Part shown: positions 1 to 7,663 of the stretch, piece after piece
Layout of the letters: the number at the start of each line of letters is the position of its first letter
How positions within the stretch are numbered: the stretch's first letter is position 1
Source of the DNA: Thermogemmata fonticola
Lineage (GTDB): Bacteria > Planctomycetota > Planctomycetia > Gemmatales > Gemmataceae
NCBI RefSeq assembly: GCF_013694095.1
Contig: NZ_JACEFB010000018.1
Location: forward strand, 1 to 64,000
Reading direction: 5' to 3'
Length of the DNA stretch: 64,000 bases
Notes under the pieces: model-generated
Seen by the model: only the letters and a program-made list of their open reading frames with translations
Databases searched by the model: none
Told to the model about the DNA's origin: nothing
Translations under genes and position numbers: made by a program

Positions 1-205
1 ATAACCAGTCGATGTAACTGACGTGATTGGCCACCAGCAGAACGCCTCCCTGGAGCGGAATCTGTTCCTGTCCAACCACGCGATAGCGATACAGGAGGCG
101 GCACAAGACCCAGCCGATAGGGCGCAGCAACAAGGAGGGCATCAGCCACGTTGCCGCCGCGGTGGTCACGAGCAGTCCAGCCAGGGTGAGCAGGATAAGG
201 GTCAT
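1..205 (-). CDS. lysophospholipid acyltransferase (PlsC family), N-terminal part only
   Basis: Only the first 68 codons are in the window; the gene runs off the left edge. It starts at an ATG at 205 with a GGAGG eight bases upstream. The first 30 residues are hydrophobic and form a membrane anchor. The segment NHVSYIDW carries the HX4D box in which His and Asp catalyse acyl transfer from acyl-ACP or acyl-CoA to a lysophospholipid or glycerol-phosphate acceptor at the inner membrane. Family assignment follows from that box and its distance from the anchor, as in 1-acyl-glycerol-3-phosphate acyltransferases. Whether this is PlsC itself, a 2-acyl-GPE acyltransferase or a domain of a larger protein cannot be told from the fragment. 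Confidence 0.82.
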   Translation of the reverse strand, partial: MTLILLTLAGLLVTTAAATWLMPSLLLRPIGWVLCRLLYRYRVVGQEQIPLQGGVLLVANHVSYIDWL

Positions 206-522
206 GGCTGTCCTCCAGGCGGGCTGTTTTTGGGGGAATTGCGCCACAGCGCTGGGGTAGTGCTCAGCTTACACTCTTTCCGCCAGCCTGCCAACGCGCC
301 GGATTCCCAGAATCTTCATGAATGCGCTTGCAGCCAAACCGCGGCGATGCTATACGCCCGCCACTCTCAGGAACTCCACACCGCTGGCGAGGAGGGAAGG
401 GGCGCGGGAACGTCCCGCGGGAGGGGGAAGTCGATGCTGCGATCGGCGCCCGCTGGGACGCCCCGCCTCCGAAGTCTCCGCGATAGCTAGCTGGGCCGGG
501 AGATAGGGGGAGGCACGCTCTG
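206..522. other. divergent intergenic region with one hairpin
   Basis: Gap between the leftward acyltransferase and the rightward small gene. It holds an inverted repeat at 403-419 (CGCGGGA, loop ACG, TCCCGCG; 7-bp stem) with no T-run, so it is not an obvious terminator. No coding frame here looks real, and no clear promoter pair was seen. Confidence 0.4.
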
Positions 523-891
523 ATGCCTGTGGCCTGCGAACCGCTACTGCGGCACATCCTGCGGGATGAGACCCTCACCCGCGGCTTGGGGGACATCGAG
601 GCGCGGATGCTCATCGACTGGCTCACCGACTGGACCCAACTGCTCGCGGATGCCGCTCGCTCCGAAGCCGAAGCCTGGTCCTGCGTCCGCCGCCTCTGCC
701 GGCGCGCCAGGGCCATCGCCCGCTTCGTGCAACTCTGGTCCCAACCGGCGGATCGAGGAGCGGCCGCCCAACTGGCCGCCTGCGAACGCTTCCGCTGGCC
801 CCTCCCCAATCGACCCCTCGAACCCCCTGACCTTATGCATCATATCCTCACTTGGGAAAATCAGCATCCCGATGCCACCGAGGCCGCCTAA
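523..891 (+). CDS. hypothetical protein, Leu/Ala/Arg-rich, probably helical
   Basis: A 122-residue protein of unknown function. The ATG at 523 follows a purine-rich GGGGGAGG about nine bases upstream, which supports it as a real start. The sequence is alpha-helical in character, with Trp-rich amphipathic stretches such as DWLTDWTQLLADAA near residues 33-46 and a basic segment (RRLCRRARAIAR) near 57-68. No signal peptide, membrane segment or catalytic motif is visible. It stands alone: a leftward acyltransferase lies upstream and a converging acyltransferase downstream. The amino-acid make-up is that of a folded protein rather than a shadow frame. The gene is moderately sure; the function is not recognised. 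Confidence 0.6.
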   Translation: MPVACEPLLRHILRDETLTRGLGDIEARMLIDWLTDWTQLLADAARSEAEAWSCVRRLCRRARAIARFVQLWSQPADRGAAAQLAACERFRWPLPNRPLEPPDLMHHILTWENQHPDATEAA

Positions 892-1010
892 ATCTGAACT
901 TGAAACAATTAGCCTCCCGACGCCGCCGAGACCCCTTGAAATCCCACGACCGAGCCGCCGGCTCTCTGCGGCAAGTGGCGCTTTATCCACCCACTTCCTG
1001 TTTCCTGGAT

Positions 1011-1054
1011 TGTCCGGTCCAGCCTGCCGAGCTGTCCGGTCTAGCCCGCCGTCC
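1011..1054. repeat. 22-bp direct repeat, 2 copies
   Basis: Units 1011-1032 and 1033-1054 both begin TGTCCGGTC and differ at a few positions. Intergenic. Confidence 0.6.
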
Positions 1055-1223
1055 ACCCGTGGAAGGAGGGATTTGTTCCCCTCGCCACTCCGCCGCCCCT
1101 GCCGCGGCGACAGAAGTTTTCCCCACTTCATGAAACGGACTTTCGCGAGAGTTACACGAGGGGCTACCGACTCAGGAGGGGAGACTGAATTGGATTTTGG
1201 GGCAACGTGGGACGATCAGGGGA

Positions 1224-1259
1224 AAGTTCACGAAGTTCACGAAGTCCGCCAAGTCCATT
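1224..1259. repeat. 9-bp tandem repeat, 4 copies
   Basis: AAGTTCACG occurs twice in a row, followed by AAGTCCGCC and AAGTCCATT. It lies just beyond the 3' end of the leftward acyltransferase. Confidence 0.6.
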
Positions 1260-1295
1260 CCCGTCTTTGAAGGCGGTATTTCCCTCAAGACGGCG

Positions 1296-2078
1296 TCAAG
1301 CTGGGATAGCCGCAGGGAGGGGTTCGCTGCCAGGCCAGGCGAGGAGTTCTGAGCGGATGCGGGTGTTTAGCATTTCTTCCAAGCGCTGGAGGGCACGGGC
1401 TGCCGTGGCTCCGTCGAAGACGCGGTGATCATAGATCAGTCGCACCGGGACGCATCCTTGCGGGTCGATCACTCCATAATTGAGGGTCACGGTCAACGGG
1501 GAGAGCGGATGGAGGGATTCCGCGCCGAGGGCGGAGTAGCTGGACAGGCCGAAGGTACCGCAGACATTGCCGCGCCAGTGGCGGCAATTGAGGCTCAGCC
1601 ACCAGAGGAGGCGGCGCAGGGGGCGAGGCAAGCCGCTGAGCCAGAGGGTCCGGCGGAAGTCCTTGATCTGGTCCAGAGGCGCTGTCTGAGCCTGGCGAAT
1701 GCGCTCGGCGATGGCGGAAAGCGGCAGGCGGGCCGGATGCTTGATCCGGATCGTCAGGACGGCCTTTTCGTCTTCCCAGTCCCGTTCCACAGCCACAGCG
1801 GCCACGCTGCGGTCGTACTCCACGAGGTGCGGCCGGGGGAAGGCACAATAGGCTCGGCGCAGCGGGGGCAGTTCTTCGGCGACGAGGGCGTAGGCTTTGA
1901 CGAACAAAGCGCTCCAGGGGGGCCGAGGGGCAGGCAGAGTGCTGCGGGCGGCCACCACCGGCGCCAGGCGGCAGAGGCGCTGCACGGGAATCGACGGCAC
2001 GCGCCGGGCAAAGTGCAACAGATCGTTGACGAAGATGCGCGGGCGGCTCCACGGCACCTTCCGGCCTCGGATCGCCAT
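1296..2078 (-). CDS. 2-oxoacid dehydrogenase-type acyltransferase, catalytic domain only
   Basis: A 260-residue protein whose C-terminal part matches the catalytic domain of dihydrolipoamide acyltransferases (E2). The active-site block YDHRVFDGATAARAL near residue 220 contains the catalytic His and Asp of the DHRxxDG motif. The preceding VTLNYGVID and GTFGLSSY segments fit the chloramphenicol-acetyltransferase-like fold. Unlike true E2 subunits there is no lipoyl domain and no E1/E3-binding domain, so it cannot work as a normal E2 core by itself. It probably transfers an acyl group to a small or lipid acceptor (inference). It starts 16 bases after the stop of the methyltransferase gene and is very likely co-transcribed with it. 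The start is ATG 2078, with GGTGGAG close upstream. Confidence 0.72.
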   Translation of the reverse strand: MAIRGRKVPWSRPRIFVNDLLHFARRVPSIPVQRLCRLAPVVAARSTLPAPRPPWSALFVKAYALVAEELPPLRRAYCAFPRPHLVEYDRSVAAVAVERDWEDEKAVLTIRIKHPARLPLSAIAERIRQAQTAPLDQIKDFRRTLWLSGLPRPLRRLLWWLSLNCRHWRGNVCGTFGLSSYSALGAESLHPLSPLTVTLNYGVIDPQGCVPVRLIYDHRVFDGATAARALQRLEEMLNTRIRSELLAWPGSEPLPAAIPA

Positions 2079-2094
2079 CGCTCCACCCCCGATT

Positions 2095-2916
2095 TCAGGC
2101 CGAGGATACGCTGCGGTCCCCGGATATGTTCCGATCTTCCTTTCCCTTGACGGCCCGGAAGACGTAAGCCTGACCGGCGTAGCTGCGGCGGTACTCCACG
2201 GCGGTGAAGCCGGCCGCCTTCAGCTTGCTTTGGACCGCCTCGGCTGGCAGATAATGGAAGCGGCCCCGGCGGGCTTCCGCTTTCAGCCATCGGCCATAGC
2301 GCAGCATCCGCCAGCTTCGGCGCAGAAACCGGAGCGGCTTGTCACTGCGGAAGGCATCGCCGAGGGAAGCCAAGGCCACCCGCCACCACTTCGGCTCCGG
2401 CACATTGACCGAAAACACGAAGCGGCCGCCCGGCTTGAGCACCCGCCACACTTCCCGCAGCAGCCGGTCATATGCCTGGGTTGTCCAGCGCTGCTCCGCC
2501 TCCGACCAGCTTTGCGCATAACTGATGGACAGGCCGGAGATGGCATGGTCAAAGCTGGCATCGGGGAAAATCTCCAGGCCGTTGCTGAAATCGTGGGTCA
2601 GGAAGCGGAGGCGGGAACCGGGCGCAGGGTGGAGCACGCGCCGGAGATGTTCGTAAGCCTCGGCGTTGACGGCGGCGCAATCCAGCCCCACGATCTCGGC
2701 CACTTGGCCCCGCGAGGCTTCCCACAAACCCCGGCTCAAAGCCCCGCTGCCGCACCCCAAATCCAGCCAGCGCTCCCCAGCCTGCGGAGCGGCCCACGCC
2801 AGCGTGTCACGGTGAAGCTGCCGGTACGGCGTCGTTTCCTGCTGCGACCAAAACGCCTTTGCGCATTTGGCCTCCAGCCAGTGATTCACAGCGCTCCTAC
2901 CGGCCCGCGGTGGCAT
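2095..2916 (-). CDS. class I SAM-dependent methyltransferase
   Basis: A 273-residue methyltransferase. Motif I, the SAM-binding loop, is seen in WLDLGCGSGALS near residues 47-58. An acidic residue at the end of strand 2 (VGLDCAAVN) and the post-motif VLKPGGRFVFSVNVPE complete a Rossmann-like core of the UbiE/Methyltransf_11 type. The substrate cannot be read from sequence. The ATG at 2916 is preferred because AGGAGGA lies five bases upstream; the open frame continues far upstream but only as a shadow of the phosphate permease gene. The downstream acyltransferase begins 16 bases after the stop, so the two probably form an operon and may modify the same compound (inference). Confidence 0.82.
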   Translation of the reverse strand: MPPRAGRSAVNHWLEAKCAKAFWSQQETTPYRQLHRDTLAWAAPQAGERWLDLGCGSGALSRGLWEASRGQVAEIVGLDCAAVNAEAYEHLRRVLHPAPGSRLRFLTHDFSNGLEIFPDASFDHAISGLSISYAQSWSEAEQRWTTQAYDRLLREVWRVLKPGGRFVFSVNVPEPKWWRVALASLGDAFRSDKPLRFLRRSWRMLRYGRWLKAEARRGRFHYLPAEAVQSKLKAAGFTAVEYRRSYAGQAYVFRAVKGKEDRNISGDRSVSSA

Positions 2917-3164
2917 ACTTCCTCCTGCCAAGTCCTGATCCCTGCCGCATTCGACGCACCACAGTAGCTTTCCCCCATGGCAGCGGTCAAGGCGAGATGC
3001 CCGCCCCCCAGCGATTTTCCACCTTTGGGATGACGCGTTCTGCTCCCCCTCTGAAGTGCGTTCCCCATCGCCGCCGAAACACGAAGGGGGCGGCAGGCTC
3101 GGAGGGAGGAAAGGATATGGCCGCCAGCGCGCCCTGGAAGTGTGGAGCCGACCCAGGGCAGCCC

Positions 3165-5114
3165 TCAGCGTGCACTGTGCGCGGAACGGGACAGCCATCG
3201 GCTGGTGACGTTGATGCACAGGACCAGGACCAGCAGGATGAAGGCGCCGGCCCAGGCGAGGCGCTGCCAGGCTTCGTCGGGTTTCTGAGCGAAGTCGTAC
3301 ACGTAGAACGGCAAGGAGGGAGTCGGGTCGGCCAGGGAACGGGGGAAGAATTGGGAGCCGCGGGCCGTCAGGATGAGGGGGGCCGTCTCGCCGAGGATTC
3401 GTCCGGCCGCGAGCAGGATACCGGTGAGGATGGCCGGCCAGGCCGCCGGAAGCAACACAGCCCGCAGAGTCTGCGCCCGCGTCGCTCCCAAGGCGGCTGC
3501 CGCTTCCCGCAGTCCCGCCGGCACCGCACGCAGCGCTTCTTCCGCCGCACGGGCCACCACCGGCACCATCATCACTGCTAGGGCAAAGGCCCCGGCATAC
3601 GCCGAGTAACCCCACGGGCGGCTGCTCCACGGCGGCGAGACCAGCAAAACGTAGCCGAACACGCCGATCAGGATCGACGGCACGGCGGTCAGCCACTCCG
3701 CAGCGCGGCGCACCAGACCGTTGAGCGGATGCTGCGGATATTCGCTCAGGAAGATGGCCACCAGCACGCCCCAGGGGACGGCCACTGCCGCCGCCAGCAG
3801 CACCAGGATCGCGCTGCCGTACAGGGCGTGGGCCAATCCCGGCGGCTCATCCCCCGGCAAGTGGGTAAAGACCGCCCAGGAAACTTCCCCCGCCCCTTGA
3901 TACGTGATGTACCCCAGAATCAGGAACAACGGCAGAATGGTCAGCCACTGGCAGAGGGCGAGCAGCCAGCTCATGATGCGGTCGATCCGCGCTGCCCCAC
4001 GGCGATTCGCCGCCCGGCGGAACGTGGCCGGCGTGATGCTTTCCCCAGAGAGCCGCTGCGGTCCGACATCCGGGGGCGGCTCCGCAGTGGGAAATGAGGG
4101 AGCGGAGGAAGCCGAGAGGGAAACCGAGGAAGACCGCCGCCATTTCCAGAATCGCCACCAGGCATAGCGTGCGGATTGACCCGTTACCTGGTGGCGCACC
4201 ACCGCTCGGCCTGCACTGTTCATCAGCCACGCCAGCAGCAGCAGGAGCAGTCCCAGAGCCATCAGCACCGCTCGCCGCGGTTCCTGCGGCGTGGTCTCAT
4301 GCAGTTGCTTGGCAATCAGGCTGGGAATCGTGTCCCCCGTCGCCGTCAGGGAGAAGTTGAAGTACTGGGCATTGCCGATGACCATCGTGACGGCCATGGT
4401 CTCGCCCACGGCCCGGCCCAAGGCGAGCAAGATGGCAGCGACAATCCCTGGCCGAGCAACCGGAAGAATCACGTGCCGGATCATCTGCCACCGCGTCGCT
4501 CCCAAGGCCAAGGCGCCTTCCCGCAACGCCAGAGGGACCGACCGGCAGGCGTCGTAACTCAGGGCCGTAATGTACGGCAACACCATCACGGACAGGACCA
4601 AACCCGCCGCGAGCAGCCCTTCCCCGGACGCCTGCTTCCACCCGGCCCAGGCATAAAGCGGTCCGAGCAGCCGTCGGGCAAGGAACTCCAAGGCCCAAAA
4701 GCCGAACACCACGCTGGGAATCGCCGCCAACAGTTCCAGAAAGAAGGCACTGATGCGCCGCCGCCTCGGTGTGGCCAGCTCCGACAAATATACCGCCGTC
4801 CCCACTCCCAACGGCACCGCCACCAGCAAGGCAATCGCCGAAGTGACGCAACTGCCGTACACGAACAGCAAGGCCCCATAGGAGCCGCGCTCCGGGTCCC
4901 AATTGGTACTGCTCAGCAGGTTCCAAAGGCCCAGATGCCCCAGCGCCGGCCAGCCCTGATGCAGCAGCACGGCGATCAGAGCCGCCGCTAAGATCAGCAC
5001 TCCCCCAGCACCGCCCTGGCAAATCAAGGCCACCAGCCGATCGCTGCTCAGCCGTCCCCGCAGGACCCAGCCGAGGAAAAAACGGCGGACCGCTGATGGC
5101 GGAGGAGGTGTCAT
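3165..5114 (-). CDS. pstC-pstA: fused phosphate ABC transporter permease PstC-PstA
   Basis: One 649-residue frame contains both Pst permease subunits. Residues about 15-320 are PstC-like, with membrane segments and the EAA-type loop EGALALGATRWQMIRHVILP. Residues about 380-645 are PstA-like, with a second EAA loop REAAAALGATRAQTLRAVLLP and GRILGETAPLI. They are joined by a Ser/Pro/Arg-rich linker near 320-380 with no stop codon or frame slip. In most bacteria these are two genes of roughly 300 residues each. The protein forms the inner-membrane channel through which phosphate delivered by PstS passes, driven by PstB. It lies 12 bases after the pstS stop in the same operon. The fusion is intact; its linker is predicted to be cytoplasmic. 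Confidence 0.93.
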   Translation of the reverse strand: MTPPPPSAVRRFFLGWVLRGRLSSDRLVALICQGGAGGVLILAAALIAVLLHQGWPALGHLGLWNLLSSTNWDPERGSYGALLFVYGSCVTSAIALLVAVPLGVGTAVYLSELATPRRRRISAFFLELLAAIPSVVFGFWALEFLARRLLGPLYAWAGWKQASGEGLLAAGLVLSVMVLPYITALSYDACRSVPLALREGALALGATRWQMIRHVILPVARPGIVAAILLALGRAVGETMAVTMVIGNAQYFNFSLTATGDTIPSLIAKQLHETTPQEPRRAVLMALGLLLLLLAWLMNSAGRAVVRHQVTGQSARYAWWRFWKWRRSSSVSLSASSAPSFPTAEPPPDVGPQRLSGESITPATFRRAANRRGAARIDRIMSWLLALCQWLTILPLFLILGYITYQGAGEVSWAVFTHLPGDEPPGLAHALYGSAILVLLAAAVAVPWGVLVAIFLSEYPQHPLNGLVRRAAEWLTAVPSILIGVFGYVLLVSPPWSSRPWGYSAYAGAFALAVMMVPVVARAAEEALRAVPAGLREAAAALGATRAQTLRAVLLPAAWPAILTGILLAAGRILGETAPLILTARGSQFFPRSLADPTPSLPFYVYDFAQKPDEAWQRLAWAGAFILLVLVLCINVTSRWLSRSAHSAR

Positions 5115-5126
5115 CGCTTCCCAGTA

Positions 5127-6242
5127 TCACTCGAACAGGACGGTATCGAGCAGTTCCGCTCCGCGGCGGGACAACTCCGGTGGTAAAGGGGCGTATCCCA
5201 AATCTGCGGTATAACTCTGCCCTTCCTGAAGCGCCCACTTCAAAAACGCTACGATGGCCCGCCCCGACTCCGCCGGCTGCTTTTGATACAGCAAAGCGTA
5301 GCTGACCCCGACGATCGGATAGGCTTCCGCAGCGGAAGCATCCGTACAGGAGAAGGCCAGAGGGTGGAGGGAATAGGGTTCCTCTTTCTTCGGGGCTTGC
5401 AGGGCGGCCTGGGCGGCTGCCGTTACCGCCGCGGACTCCGGGGCTACCGCTTGGCCCGCCGCATTCACCAGCCGCGCGACGCTCAGTTGGTTCTTGCGCG
5501 CATATTCCAGTTCCACATACCCGATGCTCCCCGCGGTCTGCTTCACTTGAGCGGTGATGCCCGCATTCCCTTCCTTGCCCAAAATCTCCACCGGCCATTT
5601 CGGACTCTTGCTCGCCCCGACGGCCTCGGCGAACTTCTGGCTCCGCTTGCTCAGATACTCTGTGAAAATAAAGGTGGTCCCGCTGGACTCCGCCCGCCGC
5701 ACTGGCAAAACCGGCAGGTGCGGCAGCTTCGCTTGGGGATTGAGCGCTGCCAGGCGGGGATCGTCCCAATGTTGAATCCGTCCCAGGTAAATGTCCGCTA
5801 GCACTTCCCCGGAAAGGATCAACTCCGGCACCTCCGGCAGGTGGTAAACAATCGCCACGGCGCCGAGCGTCAACGGAATATGCAGCACCTCCCCACCGGC
5901 AGCGCGGGCGCCTTCCCATTCGCTGCGGCTCATTGGAGCGTCGCTGCAACCGAAGGCCAGGTTCCGATTGATCACGTTCGTGATCCCGTAGCCGGAGCCT
6001 TTCGCGACGTAGTCGATCTCCACGCCCTGCTGCCGACGGTATTCCGCGGACCACTTCTGCATGAGCGGGTCAATGAACGTGGCCCCGCCGGCGCTGATCC
6101 GTAGCGGTGCGCTCCCCCCCTGCCGTTGGCACGCCGGAACTGCGAGCACTCCCAGCACGAGGACCAGAACCCTGCCCATCCCGCGGATGCCCGCCCTTCG
6201 GACGGCTCGCATCCACCGCCAGCGGTTGACCCAGCCACTCAT
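5127..6242 (-). CDS. pstS: phosphate-binding lipoprotein of the Pst ABC transporter
   Basis: A 371-residue periplasmic phosphate-binding protein. The N-terminus is basic, followed by the hydrophobic stretch RVLVLVLGVLAVPAC; the Cys near residue 38 is a likely lipidation site although the box (VPAC) is not canonical. GGATFIDPLMQKW and ESSGTTFIFTEYLSK are the PstS segments that hold phosphate through backbone and Ser/Thr contacts, and GSGYGITNV and FGCSDAPMS follow the family pattern. The ATG at 6242 is chosen; an in-frame GTG at 6335 would add a poorly conserved leader. The ribosome-binding site is weak in both cases. It is first in an operon with the fused permease and divergent from pstB, so phosphate control of both directions from the shared gap is likely (inference). 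Confidence 0.93.
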   Translation of the reverse strand: MSGWVNRWRWMRAVRRAGIRGMGRVLVLVLGVLAVPACQRQGGSAPLRISAGGATFIDPLMQKWSAEYRRQQGVEIDYVAKGSGYGITNVINRNLAFGCSDAPMSRSEWEGARAAGGEVLHIPLTLGAVAIVYHLPEVPELILSGEVLADIYLGRIQHWDDPRLAALNPQAKLPHLPVLPVRRAESSGTTFIFTEYLSKRSQKFAEAVGASKSPKWPVEILGKEGNAGITAQVKQTAGSIGYVELEYARKNQLSVARLVNAAGQAVAPESAAVTAAAQAALQAPKKEEPYSLHPLAFSCTDASAAEAYPIVGVSYALLYQKQPAESGRAIVAFLKWALQEGQSYTADLGYAPLPPELSRRGAELLDTVLFE

Positions 6243-6578
6243 GATCTCGTAACCCTTCGCGGGATCAGTACCCACAACCCCGCTGACAGCCGTCCCTTCT
6301 TCCTCGTCTGCCAGCGGCATTTCCCGTCTGTCCACGGCACTCCGACGCGCCGGAAACCGCCGGAGGGAAGCGTCGACTTTACCCTATGCCCGCCTCGCAG
6401 AGAAACTGTGCAATTTCTGCAAAGAATAAGTGAAGATCGCCGGTGGCAATCTACACCAAAAGCTCATCGTTCCTTTACGTCAGTCCCGTGTTCTGCCGGT
6501 ATGCTCAACGTTGGACAGAGAGCGAAAGCGACGGGCCGAGAAGGAAAACGGGGACTCCCGAGATAAGGATGACCCGCT
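6243..6578. other. pstS/pstB divergent control region
   Basis: This gap separates the leftward pstS-pstCA operon from the rightward pstB gene and must hold both promoters. A candidate minus-strand pair is TTGCCA with TATTCT 15 bases downstream, around 6422-6448. The region 6400-6480 is clearly richer in A/T than its surroundings. No convincing pair of direct Pho-box repeats was found by eye. Confidence 0.4.
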
Positions 6579-7427
6579 ATGAGCGCAGTTGCCCCTCCGG
6601 TCACCCTGGGAACATGGGCGGGAACAAGGACCGCGGCAGCGGGAGCGAGCGTCGTGGCAGGAATGCCCTCCGCGGCGGTCCGATTTCGCCTGGAAAGGGT
6701 CAATTTCTGGTACGGTTCGCACCAGGCGTTGTATGACATCACGCTGTCCATACCGGCCCGCGCGGTGACGGCGTTCATCGGGCCGAGCGGCTGCGGCAAA
6801 AGCACCCTGCTGCGCCTGCTCAACCGGATGAACGATCTGATTGAAGGAACACGACACACGGGACAAGTCCTGCTGGACGGTGAGGACATTTACGCTCCGG
6901 GTCAGGACGTGGTGGAGCTGCGGCGGCGCGTCGGAATGGTGTTTCAAAAGTCCAACCCCTTCCCCAAGTCGATCTACGAGAATGTGGCGTTCGGGCCGCG
7001 GATGGCGGGCTGGCGATCGGGCCGTGCCCTGGATGAGCTGGTCGAGCGCTGCTTGCGCCAGGCCGCCCTGTGGGAGGAGGTGAAAGATCGCCTCCACACC
7101 TCCGCTTGGGCGCTCTCCGGCGGCCAGCAGCAACGGCTGTGCATCGCCCGTGCCCTGGCCACTCAGCCCGAAGTCCTGCTCATGGATGAACCATGCAGCG
7201 CCCTGGACCCCAAGAGCACCCAGGCGGTGGAAGAATTGATCCTGCAATTGAAACAGCACTACACCATCGTCATCGTGACCCACAACATGCAGCAAGCGAT
7301 GCGCGTCGCCGATTTCACCGCCTTCTTCTACGAAGGCCGACTGATCGAAAACGGACCGACAGCGGAGATGTTCGCCCACCCCAAGGAAAAGCGCACCGCC
7401 GACTATCTCTCCGGCCGGTTCGGCTGA
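6579..7427 (+). CDS. pstB: phosphate ABC transporter ATP-binding protein
   Basis: A 282-residue ATPase that powers phosphate import. Walker A is [12 protein letters not shown], followed by the PstB-specific [10 protein letters not shown]. The Q-loop is [16 protein letters not shown], the ABC signature is [16 protein letters not shown], Walker B is [13 protein letters not shown], and the switch His is in [14 protein letters not shown]. The Cys in DEPCSALD is typical of PstB. About 30 extra residues precede the usual N-terminus. The ATG at 6579 has AAGGA about nine bases upstream; an in-frame ATG at 6663 is an alternative. It is transcribed away from pstS and pstCA rather than ending that operon, and no phoU follows. 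Confidence 0.95.
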   Translation: MSAVAPPVTLGTWAGTRTAAAGASVVAGMPSAAVRFRLERVNFWYGSHQALYDITLSIPARAVTAFIGPSGCGKSTLLRLLNRMNDLIEGTRHTGQVLLDGEDIYAPGQDVVELRRRVGMVFQKSNPFPKSIYENVAFGPRMAGWRSGRALDELVERCLRQAALWEEVKDRLHTSAWALSGGQQQRLCIARALATQPEVLLMDEPCSALDPKSTQAVEELILQLKQHYTIVIVTHNMQQAMRVADFTAFFYEGRLIENGPTAEMFAHPKEKRTADYLSGRFG

Positions 7428-7663
7428 AATCCCTCCTGGCTCTCCTCCCACGACGGAGCGCCGCCACACCTTCCGTTCCCCGCAGGTTGGGTGGAGACAA
7501 GCCCCCCTCTCCTTGCCGCCTTCCCATTCTTTGTTACCCTCCTGTCCTCTTTGTCTGCCTTCCCATCTCCTCGACACTCTCCAGCCGTAGGAGGACGATG
7601 AACTGGACCGAGACAATGGTTTGACGAAGGCCTGTCAGTCCAATGGTCTGGCAGTGGGGGGAA

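Larger units (their letters stand above)
892..1295. other. convergent intergenic region with short tandem repeats
   Basis: Between two converging genes. It contains a 22-bp duplication at 1011-1054 and a 9-bp repeat at 1224-1259, listed separately. A loosely related repeat also spans the end of the upstream gene, where the 3' coding end (around 867-890) resembles 914-938. No gene and no T-tailed terminator hairpin were seen. Confidence 0.4.

Noticed and set aside
23-490. Open frame on the plus strand at the left edge
   Set aside because: It is a shadow of the minus-strand acyltransferase; its Gln/Arg/Gly-rich composition has no family likeness.
2917-3696. N-terminal extension of the methyltransferase frame up to 3696
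   Set aside because: The extension overlaps the phosphate permease gene in another frame and is Arg/Gly-rich nonsense; AGGAGGA marks the real start at 2916.
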